From NCBI GenBank assembly GCA_025934375.1, contig JAICYD010000021.1, forward strand, positions 1 to 64,000: a DNA stretch of 64,000 bases, read 5' to 3'. Position numbers and translations under genes: made by a program. The notes under the pieces were generated by a model. That model was not told the origin of the DNA and searched no databases. It saw nothing but the letters and a program-made list of their open reading frames with translations. Origin of the DNA: Streptosporangiaceae bacterium (GTDB taxonomy: Bacteria > Actinomycetota > Actinomycetes > Streptosporangiales > Streptosporangiaceae). The number at the start of each line of letters is the position of its first letter. The stretch's first letter is position 1. This document shows positions 18,136 through 26,374 of this stretch, piece by piece.

Positions 18136-18381
18136 CTACTCTACGAAACTAAGTGAGAACTCTTCGATTACGGGGTTGGCCAGCAATTCGCGGGCGAGCT
18201 CCTCAGCGCGGGCCAGTGCCGCATCCCCCGCGGGCCCGTCGATGTCCAGCTCAAACCGCTTGCCCTGGCGCACGCCAGTCACGTTGCCGAAACCCAGCCG
18301 GTGTGATGCACTAAGCACCGCCTCGCCCTGCGGGTCGTGGATCTCTGACTTGAGCATCACATCGACGATCACTCGGGCCAC
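18136..18381 (-). CDS. purS: Phosphoribosylformylglycinamidine synthase subunit PurS
   Basis: 81 residues from the GTG at 18381, preceded by GGAGG 4 bases away. ARVIVDVMLKSEIHDPQGEA starts the protein, and VRQGKRFELDI follows. It is the structural subunit linking PurL and PurQ. The frame is open upstream to 18450, but the RBS and family start favour 18381. It begins the leftward purine transcript and is divergent from the dehydrogenase operon across about 150 bases. Confidence 0.93.
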   Translation of the reverse strand: MARVIVDVMLKSEIHDPQGEAVLSASHRLGFGNVTGVRQGKRFELDIDGPAGDAALARAEELARELLANPVIEEFSLSFVE

Positions 18382-18535
18382 GCATCCTCCAGGGCAATCA
18401 GGGCATAAACCGTCAGGTGAGAGCGCCCCGCTACGGCTTGCGAAACGCACAAGAAGCGTACCGCGCGCAGGCGCTAAGGTCGGTCAGGCCAGCCGGTGGC
18501 GATCCCACCGCCTGCCTTACCAAAGGGAGTGGCAC

Positions 18536-19630
18536 GTGACAGAAACAGGGCTCATCCAGCTCTTGACCCCCGAGGGCGAACGGGTCGACAACCCCGCCTA
18601 CCCACTCGACGAAGCCGCGGACATCAAGGGGATGTACCGCGACATGGTCCTCGTCCGCCGCATCGACACCGAGGCGATCGCGCTGCAGCGCCACGGCGAG
18701 CTCGGCCTGTGGGCCTCGCTGCTCGGCCAGGAGGCCGCCCAGATCGGCTCCGGCCGGGCGCTGACGCCTAAGGACATGGCATTTCCCTCTTACCGCGAGC
18801 ACGGAGTCGCCTGGTGCCGTGGCCTGGACCCGTTGCGGCTCCTGGAGCTCTTCCGGGGCGTCAGCAACGGCAGCTGGGAACCTGAGGAGCACAAGTTCCA
18901 CCTGTACACGATCGTGATCGGCGACCAGACGCTGCACGCCACCGGCTACGCGATGGGCATCCAGCGCGACGCGGCCGAGGACGAGGCGGTCATCGTGTAC
19001 TTCGGCGACGGCGCCACCAGCCAGGGCGACGTCAGCGAGGCGTTCGCCTGGGCGTCGGTCTTCAACGCCCCCGTCGTGTTCTTCTGCCAGAACAACCAGT
19101 GGGCGATCTCCGCCCCCCAGGACCGGCAAAGCCGCGTGCCGCTGTTCCAGCGGGCCAGCGGCTTCGGCTTCCCCGGCGTCCGGGTCGACGGCAACGACGT
19201 CCTCGCCTGCCACGCGGTGACGCAGCGCGCGCTGCAGGCCGCCCGCGAAGGGCAAGGCCCCACCCTGATCGAGGCCTACACCTACCGGATGGGCGCCCAC
19301 ACCACCACCGACGACCCGACCCGCTACCGGCTGGCCAGCGACGTCGAGGTGTGGCGGCTGCGCGACCCGATCGAGCGGGTCCGCTCTTACCTGGCCCGAA
19401 GCGGCCAGGCCGACTCGACCTTCTTCGCGGCGATCGACGCGGAGGCCAACGAGCTCGGCGAGCGCATCCGGGAAGGCTGCCGTACGCTGCCCGACCCGGC
19501 TCCCCTGGAGCTGTTCGACCACGTCTACGCCGGGCGCAGCGCGATCCTCGACGACGAGCGCGAGCGCTACGCGGCCTACCTGGAGAGCTTCGAGCAGACG
19601 GACACGGCCCTCGAGGAGGCGCGACGATGA
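18536..19630 (+). CDS. 2-oxoacid dehydrogenase E1 component, alpha subunit (pyruvate or branched-chain type)
   Basis: A 364-residue thiamine diphosphate enzyme subunit. The ThDP motif is VYFGDGATSQGD through FFCQNNQWAIS. The phosphorylation-loop region YRMGAHTTTDDPTRYR is also present. The GTG at 18536 follows AAAGGGAG. It heads an operon with E1 beta (4-base overlap) and E2. Branched-chain oxoacid versus pyruvate specificity cannot be settled from sequence; no E3 gene is in the window. Confidence 0.92.
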   Translation: MTETGLIQLLTPEGERVDNPAYPLDEAADIKGMYRDMVLVRRIDTEAIALQRHGELGLWASLLGQEAAQIGSGRALTPKDMAFPSYREHGVAWCRGLDPLRLLELFRGVSNGSWEPEEHKFHLYTIVIGDQTLHATGYAMGIQRDAAEDEAVIVYFGDGATSQGDVSEAFAWASVFNAPVVFFCQNNQWAISAPQDRQSRVPLFQRASGFGFPGVRVDGNDVLACHAVTQRALQAAREGQGPTLIEAYTYRMGAHTTTDDPTRYRLASDVEVWRLRDPIERVRSYLARSGQADSTFFAAIDAEANELGERIREGCRTLPDPAPLELFDHVYAGRSAILDDERERYAAYLESFEQTDTALEEARR

Positions 19631-20607
19631 GCAAGCTGACCCTGTCGAAGGCACTCAACGAGGGACTGCGCCGGGCGCTGGAGGCCGACCCCAAGGTCAT
19701 GATCATGGGTGAGGACGTCGGCAAGCTCGGAGGCGTCTTCCGGGTGACCGACGGCCTGCAGAAGGACTTCGGCGAGCACCGCGTCGTCGACACCCCGCTC
19801 GCCGAGTCGGGCATCATCGGGACGGCGATCGGCCTGGCGCTGCGCGGCTACCGGCCGGTCTGCGAGATTCAGTTCGACGGCTTCGTCTTCCCGGCCACCG
19901 ACCAGATCATCAGCCAGCTCGCCAAGATGCGCTACCGCTCGCGCGGGAAGATCTCGCTGCCGGTCGTGATCCGCATCCCGTGCGGCGGCGGCATCGGCGC
20001 CGTCGAGCACCACAGCGAGTCCCCCGAGGCGTACTTCACGCACGCGGCCGGCCTGCGCGTGGTCGCCTGCGCGGACGCCGCCGACGCGTACTCGATGATC
20101 CAGCTGGCGATCGCCAGCGACGACCCGGTGATCTTCTTCGAGCCCAAGCGCCGGTACTGGGACAAGGGCGACGTCGACACCGCCGCGCCCCTGGACAGCG
20201 CGGTGCCGCTGGACCGCGCGCGGGTCGTGCTTCCCGGAACCGACGTGACCCTGCTCAGCTACGGGCCGCTGGTCCGCACCTGTGTCGAGGCCGCGATGGC
20301 GGTCGCCCCCGAGCGCTCCATCGAGGTGATCGACCTGCGGTCGCTGTCCCCGCTGGACATGGCGACCATCGAGGAATCCGTCAAGCGCACCGGCCGGTGC
20401 GTGGTCGCGCACGAGGCGCCGGTCTACTCGGGGCTGGGCGCCGAGATCGCCGCCCGGGTGACCGAGGCCTGCTTCTATCACCTGGAGGCGCCGGTCCTGC
20501 GCGTCGGCGCCTTCGCCACTCCGTACCCGCCGTCCCGGCTGGAGGAGCACTACCTTCCGGACCTGGACCGCATCCTGGACGGCGTCGACCGCGCCTTCTC
20601 CTACTAA
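19627..20607 (+). CDS. 2-oxoacid dehydrogenase E1 component, beta subunit
   Basis: A 326-residue partner of the E1 alpha chain. It begins MSKLTLSKALNEGLRRALE, with MIMGEDVGKLGGVFRVTDGL and FDGFVFPATDQIISQLAKMRYRS carrying the usual beta-subunit signatures. Its ATG overlaps the E1 alpha stop (ATGA), so stoichiometric coupled translation is expected. The heterotetrameric E1 decarboxylates the 2-oxoacid and acylates the lipoyl group of E2. Confidence 0.95.
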   Translation: MSKLTLSKALNEGLRRALEADPKVMIMGEDVGKLGGVFRVTDGLQKDFGEHRVVDTPLAESGIIGTAIGLALRGYRPVCEIQFDGFVFPATDQIISQLAKMRYRSRGKISLPVVIRIPCGGGIGAVEHHSESPEAYFTHAAGLRVVACADAADAYSMIQLAIASDDPVIFFEPKRRYWDKGDVDTAAPLDSAVPLDRARVVLPGTDVTLLSYGPLVRTCVEAAMAVAPERSIEVIDLRSLSPLDMATIEESVKRTGRCVVAHEAPVYSGLGAEIAARVTEACFYHLEAPVLRVGAFATPYPPSRLEEHYLPDLDRILDGVDRAFSY

Positions 20608-20623
20608 GAGCCTTGGGGTAACC

Positions 20624-22183
20624 GTGAACCGTGAGTTCAAGCTCCCCGACGTCGGGGAGGGCCTCACCGAGGCCGACATCGTCAGCTGGCGGGTCAAGCC
20701 GGGCGACGTGATCAGCGTCAACCAGGTGATCGTGGAGATCGAGACCGCCAAGTCACTGGTGGAGCTGCCCAGCCCGTGGGCCGGCACCGTCGCCGCCCTC
20801 CTCGTCGAGGAAGGCCAGACCGTAGACGTCGGCATCCCCATCATCGCCATCGAGACCGAGGCGCGATCGGGCCAGCCCGCCCCGGCTGCGTCGTCAGCTT
20901 CCCCGGTGCCAGCCTCGCCGCAACCAGACGGCAACCCCACCGGGGTCCCGGCGGTTTCCCGGGACCCCGGCCAGGGGGGTGAAAGGGGGGACGGAGTCCC
21001 CACTTTGCCGGGGGTCGACAGGGGGTCGTCCCCCGGGGGAGCAGAGCCGGGGGGTCGACAGGGGGGTCGCCCCCCCGGGGAAACACAGCCCCCCGGGGAT
21101 AGACCGCAGCCTGTTCTGGTGGGGTACGGGGTCCGGCCGGGGGCGACCACCCGGCGTCGGCGCAAGGACCCGACGACACGCCCGGGCTCCTACCCGGCAA
21201 CGCCGTCCCTCCGCCAGCCGGCCCCGGCGGAGAGTCCGCCGTCGGCCGCCTCGCCAGAGGCGACGAGCGCAGGCGCGGCCAAGGCGCTCGCCAAGCCGCC
21301 GGTCCGGCGGCTGGCCCGCGACCTCGGAGTGGACTTGTCGGTGCTGGCGGGCACCGGTCCGCATGGCTCGGTCACCCATGAGGATGTGCGGAAGGCCGCC
21401 GGGGAGCCAGCCGTTCGTTCGGGCCAGGGATCGCCGGGAAGTGCTGCCGTGGCCGCGCCGGCGACCGCGGCCGGCCTGGATGGGCGGGAGGAGCGCGTAC
21501 CCGTCAAGGGGGTACGCAAGCACACCGCCGCGGCCATGGTGGCCAGCGCGTTCACCGCGCCCCACGTGACGGAGTTCCTGCAGGTCGACGTGACCGAGAC
21601 GATGGCCGCCGTCCGCCGGGTGCGCGACCTGCCGGAGCTGGCCGGGGTGAAGGTCTCGCCGCTGCTGTTCGTCGCGCGGGCGCTGCTGACCGCGGTGGCC
21701 CGGCACCCGATGATCAACTCCTCGTGGGATGAGGCCGCCCAAGAGATCGTCATCAAGCGGTACGTCAACCTGGGCATCGCGGCAGCCACCGAGCGCGGGC
21801 TGATCGTGCCGACCGTCAAGGACGCGCACGCGCTGTCCCTCGCCGGGCTCGCGCGGGCGCTGGAGGAACTGGCCAGTACCGCGCGGGCGGGCAAGGCCAC
21901 CCCGGGCGACCTGTCCGGGGGCACGATCACGATCACGAACGTCGGGGTGTTCGGCATCGACGCTGGCACGCCGATCCTGACGCCCGGCGAGGCGGCGATC
22001 CTCGCGTTCGGGGTGATCCGCGACGCCCCGTGGGTGGTGGACGGACAGCTGGCGGTCCGGAAGGTGACAACGTTGTCGTTGTCCTTCGACCATAGAATTG
22101 TGGACGGGGAACTCGGCAGCGCCGTCTTGCGGGACGTAGGCTCGATGCTGGAAGACCCGATCCGGATGCTCGCGTGGTCGTGA
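20624..22183 (+). CDS. Dihydrolipoamide acyltransferase (E2) of the 2-oxoacid dehydrogenase complex
   Basis: 519 residues: one lipoyl domain (residues 3-80, lipoyl Lys43 in EIETAKSLVELPSP), a long linker, a peripheral-subunit binding domain (PPVRRLARDLGVDLSVLAGT near 225) and the acyltransferase core ending with the catalytic SFDHRIVDG. The linker between about residues 95 and 190 is unusually long, Gly/Pro/Arg-rich, and encoded by poly-G/C repeats (21008-21088) rather than normal Ala/Pro linker codons. GTG start, 16 bases after E1 beta. It forms the multimeric core of the complex. Confidence 0.94.
   Translation: MNREFKLPDVGEGLTEADIVSWRVKPGDVISVNQVIVEIETAKSLVELPSPWAGTVAALLVEEGQTVDVGIPIIAIETEARSGQPAPAASSASPVPASPQPDGNPTGVPAVSRDPGQGGERGDGVPTLPGVDRGSSPGGAEPGGRQGGRPPGETQPPGDRPQPVLVGYGVRPGATTRRRRKDPTTRPGSYPATPSLRQPAPAESPPSAASPEATSAGAAKALAKPPVRRLARDLGVDLSVLAGTGPHGSVTHEDVRKAAGEPAVRSGQGSPGSAAVAAPATAAGLDGREERVPVKGVRKHTAAAMVASAFTAPHVTEFLQVDVTETMAAVRRVRDLPELAGVKVSPLLFVARALLTAVARHPMINSSWDEAAQEIVIKRYVNLGIAAATERGLIVPTVKDAHALSLAGLARALEELASTARAGKATPGDLSGGTITITNVGVFGIDAGTPILTPGEAAILAFGVIRDAPWVVDGQLAVRKVTTLSLSFDHRIVDGELGSAVLRDVGSMLEDPIRMLAWS
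21008..21088 (+). repeat. G/C-tract direct repeats inside the E2 linker
   Basis: Two adjacent units of the form CCGG(G)n-TCGACAG(G)n-TCG-C(n)-GGGG occupy 21008-21046 (39 bp) and 21047-21088 (42 bp). They carry runs of 5 to 7 G or C, and a partial third unit follows. Because the run lengths differ, the two units are read in different frames, yet the whole gene stays open. Confidence 0.75.
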
Positions 22184-22253
22184 ACGAATCTGCGGCGCCG
22201 AGCGTTGCAGTACTGAAGAGCCCGGTCGTGTAACGCGAGGGCGTTACTGAGCC

Positions 22254-23042
22254 ATGGAGGCCCCCGTGTCGCTGCGGAACCTGCGTAACGCGCTAATCGT
22301 CATGGGGGCCTTCCTCGCCCTCATCTGGATTCTCCAGGTCGTCAACTGGGCCGACAGCTACCGGCTGGACCAGTCCTTCGGGATCGTGCCGCGCAACGCC
22401 GGCCGGCTGGGCGACATCTTCAGCGCGCCCTTCCTGCACGCGAACTGGGAGCACATCGAGGGCAACTCGGTGCCGCTGCTGGTGCTCGGCGTCGCGGCGG
22501 CCTACCGGGGGATCGCGCGGTTCCTGGCCGCGACGGCGATCATCGCGATCCTGAGCGGCCTGACCGTCTGGCTGTTCCAGAGCGGCAACTCGCCGACGAT
22601 CGGGGCCAGCGGCATCATCTTCGGCTACTTCGGCTACGTCCTCGTGCGCGGCATCGTGGACCGGAACCTGCTGGACCTCACCGTCGGCATCGCGGCGGGC
22701 GCCCTGTACTACAGCATCCTGGCCGTCGCCATCCCCGGCACGCCGGGGATCAGCTGGCTGGGCCACCTCGGCGGCCTGATCGGCGGCATCCTCGCCGCCT
22801 GGCTGCTGCGCACGCCGCGCCCGGCGGTGGCCACCTTGTCTTCGGGAGCACGGCCGGGTGCCCGCAACTTCGGCGGCTGGACCCTCGGCATCGGCTCGGG
22901 CAGCGGTGCTGCCTCAGGAAACGGTGACGCCCCCCGGGCCGGCTCCGCCCGCCCCCGCTCGGCGTCGACCACGAAGCCGACGCCGGGTGGCAGCTCCCCC
23001 GCCGACGACCTGCTCCGCCAGCTCGACGACATGGGCTTCTAA
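22254..23042 (+). CDS. Rhomboid family intramembrane serine protease
   Basis: 262 residues with about six hydrophobic helices. The catalytic Ser is in IGASGIIFGYFGYVL and the His in SWLGHLGGLIGG. The loop-1 region HANWEHIEGNSVPLLVLG fits rhomboids. A polar, Ala/Ser/Gly-rich cytoplasmic tail of about 75 residues ends the protein. The ATG at 22254 or the GTG at 22266 may be the start. Substrates are unknown; the neighbours do not indicate one. Confidence 0.9.
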   Translation: MEAPVSLRNLRNALIVMGAFLALIWILQVVNWADSYRLDQSFGIVPRNAGRLGDIFSAPFLHANWEHIEGNSVPLLVLGVAAAYRGIARFLAATAIIAILSGLTVWLFQSGNSPTIGASGIIFGYFGYVLVRGIVDRNLLDLTVGIAAGALYYSILAVAIPGTPGISWLGHLGGLIGGILAAWLLRTPRPAVATLSSGARPGARNFGGWTLGIGSGSGAASGNGDAPRAGSARPRSASTTKPTPGGSSPADDLLRQLDDMGF

Positions 23043-23052
23043 GCTTGGCCGC

Positions 23053-23346
23053 ATGATCCGTCACGTCGCGCTGTTCCGCTGGAAGCCCGAAGCCACCGAT
23101 GAGCAGAAGGAGCGCGTCCCGGCCGCGCTGGCCACGCTGCCGTCTACCGTGCCGTCCATCCGGGCGTTCACGGCCGGCGCGGATGCCGGGATCAACCAGG
23201 GGAACTTCGACTTCGCGGTGACCGCGGACTTCGATGACGAGCCTGGCTACCTCGCCTACCGCGACGACCCCGGCCACCGCCAGATCTGGACGGACGTCAT
23301 CGCCCCCGTCGTCGCCGAGCGCGCGTCCGTCCAGCTCCAGTTCTAG
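23053..23346 (+). CDS. Dabb family (stress-responsive A/B barrel) protein
   Basis: A 97-residue small alpha-beta barrel. MIRHVALFRWKPEATDEQKE and NFDFAVTADFDDEPGYLAYR are the family hallmarks. Members form dimers; some act in stress response or polyketide cyclisation, but most are uncharacterised. It starts 10 bases after the rhomboid gene and is probably in its transcript. Confidence 0.9.
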   Translation: MIRHVALFRWKPEATDEQKERVPAALATLPSTVPSIRAFTAGADAGINQGNFDFAVTADFDDEPGYLAYRDDPGHRQIWTDVIAPVVAERASVQLQF

Positions 23347-23350
23347 CGGG

Positions 23351-25177
23351 CTAGAAGGCACCCTCGGGAATGTCCATCAGGTCGTTGGTGGCCTGCTCGA
23401 TGACCTTGCGGTCGGATTCCAGGCGCGGCAGCACCGTGGTGGTGAAGAACCGGGCGGCGGCCAGCTTGCCGGCGTAGAAGTCGCGGTCGGCCCCGGATAC
23501 GGCACCCTCGAGCGCGCGCGCCGCGACCTCGGCGTGCCGGGCCAGCAGCCACCCGATGACCAGGTCGCCGACCGCCATCAGGAAGCGGACGCTGTGCTGG
23601 CCGACCTTGTAGATCTCGGCCGGCTGCTCCAGGGACCCGAACGCGTACCCGCTCAGCGCGGCGAGCATCCCCTGCACATGGGCGAGCGCGTCGGCCAGCG
23701 CCGCGCGCTCGGTCTTCAGGCCGCCCTCGGCATCGGCCGCGAAGGCGCCGATCTCGTCCAGCAGCGCGCCGAACGCGGCGCCGGAGTCCCGCCCGACCTT
23801 GCGGAAGAAGAAGTCCATCGACTGGATCGCCGTGGTGCCCTCGTACAGCGAGTCGATCTTGGCGTCCCTGATGTACTGCTCCATCGGGTAGTCCTGCAGG
23901 AACCCCGATCCGCCGAGGGTCTGCAGCGACAAGGTGAGCATCTCGTAGGCCCGCTCGGAGCCGACGCCCTTGATGACCGGCAGCAGCAGGTCGTTGCGGG
24001 CCGCCGCGGCCACGTCGCGGCCGCCGACCAGACCAGCCGCCTGGACCGCGTCCTGCAGCGAGGCGGTGTACAGCACTAGAGCGCGCAGCCCCTCGGCGTA
24101 GGACTTCTGCATCATCAGCATCCGCCGCACGTCCGGGTGATGGATGATCGTTACCCGCGGCGCGGTCTTGTCGGCCTGCCGGGTCAGGTCGGCGCCCTGG
24201 ACGCGGTTGCGCGCGAAGTCCAGCGCGTTCAGGTAGGCGGTGGACAGGGTCTCGATCGCCTTGGCGCCGACCATCATCCGCGCGTGCTCGATGACCGTGA
24301 ACATCTGCCGGATGCCGTCGTGCACCCCGCCGATGAGGGTGCCGACCGCGGGCCGGGCCGGATCCGCGCCGAACGTCAGCTCGCAGGTCGTGGAGACCTT
24401 CAGGCCCATCTTGTGCTCGAGGTTGGTGACGACGACACCGTTCCGCTCGCCCAGCGTGCCGTCCTCGCCGACGAGGAACTTCGGTACCAGGAACATCGAC
24501 AGGCCCTTGGTGCCGGGGCCGGCGCCCTCGGGGCGGGCCAGCACCAGGTGGAAGATGTTCTCCGCCATGTCGTGCTCGGCGGTGGTGATGAACCGCTTGA
24601 CGCCCTCGATGTGCCAGGTCCCGTCGGGCTGCTCGACCGCCCGCGCGCGGCCCGCGCCGACGTCGGAGCCGGCGTCGGCCTCGGTGAGCACCATCGTCGC
24701 GCCCCACTCCCGCTCGACGGCCAGCTCGGCGAACCGCCTCTGCTCCGGGGTGCCGAGGTTCCACAAGATCGTGGCGAAGGTCGGCCCGTTGCAGTACATC
24801 CACGCGGCGGGGTTCGCGCCGAGGATGAACTCCGCAATCGCCCAGTTCAGTGACCGCGGGGCGATCGTCCCGCCGAGCTCTGGCGGCACCGCCAGGCGCC
24901 ACAGCTCGGCATCCATCAGCGCGCGGAACGACTTCTTGAACGCCGCCGGCATCGTCACGGCGTGCGTCTGCGGGTCGAAGACCGGCGGGTTGCGGTCGGA
25001 GTCCGCCCAGGACTCGGCGACCGGTCCGGTCGCCAGCCGCTCGGCCTCGGCCAGCATGTCCCGCGCGACCTCCTCGTCGACCTCGGCGAACGGGCCGCTG
25101 CCCAGCAGGTGCTGACGATCGAGCACCTCGAACAGGTTGAACTCGATGTCCCGGCGATTGCTCTTGTAGTGGCTCAT
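23351..25177 (-). CDS. Acyl-CoA dehydrogenase (large FadE type)
   Basis: A 608-residue flavoprotein for the first step of acyl-CoA beta-oxidation. It has the AcdA-like N-terminal extension ([20 protein letters not shown]) and the FAD/substrate motif [20 protein letters not shown], then [14 protein letters not shown]. An RLP-type C-terminal segment with [20 protein letters not shown] contains the catalytic Glu context YEGT. It is convergent with the Dabb gene. Two dyads lie upstream of the start and may bind a TetR-type fatty-acid regulator. Confidence 0.95.
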   Translation of the reverse strand: MSHYKSNRRDIEFNLFEVLDRQHLLGSGPFAEVDEEVARDMLAEAERLATGPVAESWADSDRNPPVFDPQTHAVTMPAAFKKSFRALMDAELWRLAVPPELGGTIAPRSLNWAIAEFILGANPAAWMYCNGPTFATILWNLGTPEQRRFAELAVEREWGATMVLTEADAGSDVGAGRARAVEQPDGTWHIEGVKRFITTAEHDMAENIFHLVLARPEGAGPGTKGLSMFLVPKFLVGEDGTLGERNGVVVTNLEHKMGLKVSTTCELTFGADPARPAVGTLIGGVHDGIRQMFTVIEHARMMVGAKAIETLSTAYLNALDFARNRVQGADLTRQADKTAPRVTIIHHPDVRRMLMMQKSYAEGLRALVLYTASLQDAVQAAGLVGGRDVAAAARNDLLLPVIKGVGSERAYEMLTLSLQTLGGSGFLQDYPMEQYIRDAKIDSLYEGTTAIQSMDFFFRKVGRDSGAAFGALLDEIGAFAADAEGGLKTERAALADALAHVQGMLAALSGYAFGSLEQPAEIYKVGQHSVRFLMAVGDLVIGWLLARHAEVAARALEGAVSGADRDFYAGKLAAARFFTTTVLPRLESDRKVIEQATNDLMDIPEGAF

Positions 25178-25224
25178 ACGTCGCTCCGCTGTCGTCGCCC
25201 GGGGGGCCAGCCCCGGTAGCCCCG

Positions 25225-25264
25225 AGGGGATATGTCCCCTGAACCTATGCTACTCGCTAGTAAC
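25225..25264 (-). promoter_or_regulatory. Two dyads upstream of the acyl-CoA dehydrogenase gene
   Basis: AGGGGA-TATG-TCCCCT (25225-25240) and TACT-CGCT-AGTA (25251-25262) are perfect inverted repeats in the upstream region. The second resembles the short TetR-family operators found before fatty-acid oxidation genes in actinomycetes. Confidence 0.5.
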
Positions 25265-25333
25265 AAATTTTAGGTCGCCCGTCTTCCCGCAGTTTCGATA
25301 CGTAGCGAACACTTTTGACCACATAGTGTCTTC

Positions 25334-26290
25334 ATGCCCCTGGCCGTCTCTACCTGTTTCAGCGCTTTTGAGTCATCAGCGCCGTATTGGCGGCTAGGCT
25401 TCCGAGACGTGACTGACCAGCAGGGCTTTCCCGAATTGTTCCCGCAGCGCCGGCCGGTGAGCCGGCCGCCGTCGTTGCGGCCTGGCGGCCGCCACCGGCG
25501 CGACGTTCCTGTCAGCCTCTCTCAGGACGCTCCCGCGCTGGTGCTAGCCGTGCCGGGAGCCGGGACCGACCTGACCTCGGGCTCGGTCCGTGACCTGCTG
25601 ACGATCATCCGGGTCGATAACCCCGCGGTGGACGTGCGCGGTGCCCGCTTCGAGACCGCCGAGGACGACCCCGAGGGCATCCACTCTGTCCTCAAGTCGG
25701 CCGCGGCGGCCCGCCCGGACGTGCCCGGCCCGGTCGCCGTCGTCATCCCGCTGATCGTCGCGCCGCACCCGCCGCTGGTCCGCAAGCTCCGCCAGGCGAT
25801 CGCCGACAGCGGAGTGGACGCCAAGGTCACCGGGTTCATGAACTCCAACGCCATGGTCGCCGAGGCGCTGCACATCCGGCTCGCCGAGGCCGGCCTGGCC
25901 CGCGCGGACCGGGTCCGGCTATTCAGCATCGTCACCGCGGCCGATGGCATCATCGTGGCCACCGTCGGCGGCCCGGACGCCGCCCAGGCGGCCAACGTGA
26001 CCTCGGTGCTGCTCGCCGCCCGGCTGGCGCTGCCGGTGTTCACGGCGTCGCTGGACAGCTCGCCGTCGGTGCACGACGCCGCGATGCGCCTGAAGGAGAT
26101 GGGCGTCAACCGGATCGCGGTCGCGCCCTGCGTGGTCGGCCCCGAGGCGGGACCGGGCGCCCTGGAGGCCAGCGCTATTGGCGCGGAGTGCGCCGCGCCG
26201 ATCGGCGCGCACAGCAACGTCGCCAAGCTCACGGCGATCGCCTACGGCTACGTCCTGAGCCAGCTGGAGCTTCCCGAAGAGGAAGGGTAA
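25334..26290 (+). CDS. CbiX/sirohydrochlorin chelatase-like protein
   Basis: Up to 318 residues; the GTG at 25409 (about 293 residues) is an alternative start. Two similar halves are visible: LVLAVPGAGTDLTSGSVRDL through VVIPLIVAPHPPLVRKLRQA, and a second with SPSVHDAAMRLKEMGVNRIA and VAPCVVGPE. CbiX-like chelatases insert cobalt or iron into sirohydrochlorin. The usual catalytic histidines are only partly evident and no tetrapyrrole genes are nearby, so the enzymatic role is uncertain. Confidence 0.7.
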   Translation: MPLAVSTCFSAFESSAPYWRLGFRDVTDQQGFPELFPQRRPVSRPPSLRPGGRHRRDVPVSLSQDAPALVLAVPGAGTDLTSGSVRDLLTIIRVDNPAVDVRGARFETAEDDPEGIHSVLKSAAAARPDVPGPVAVVIPLIVAPHPPLVRKLRQAIADSGVDAKVTGFMNSNAMVAEALHIRLAEAGLARADRVRLFSIVTAADGIIVATVGGPDAAQAANVTSVLLAARLALPVFTASLDSSPSVHDAAMRLKEMGVNRIAVAPCVVGPEAGPGALEASAIGAECAAPIGAHSNVAKLTAIAYGYVLSQLELPEEEG

Positions 26291-26374
26291 CGATTTTCCC
26301 GTTACCTACCCGTATGTGATCCATGCCGTGCAATCCTGGGCGACCTACCCACACCCTTACCCAGGAGATCACGC

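Noticed and set aside
18176..18535. Upstream extension of the E1 alpha gene
   Set aside because: Overlaps purS on the other strand; the GTG at 18536 has a clear ribosome site and the family start.
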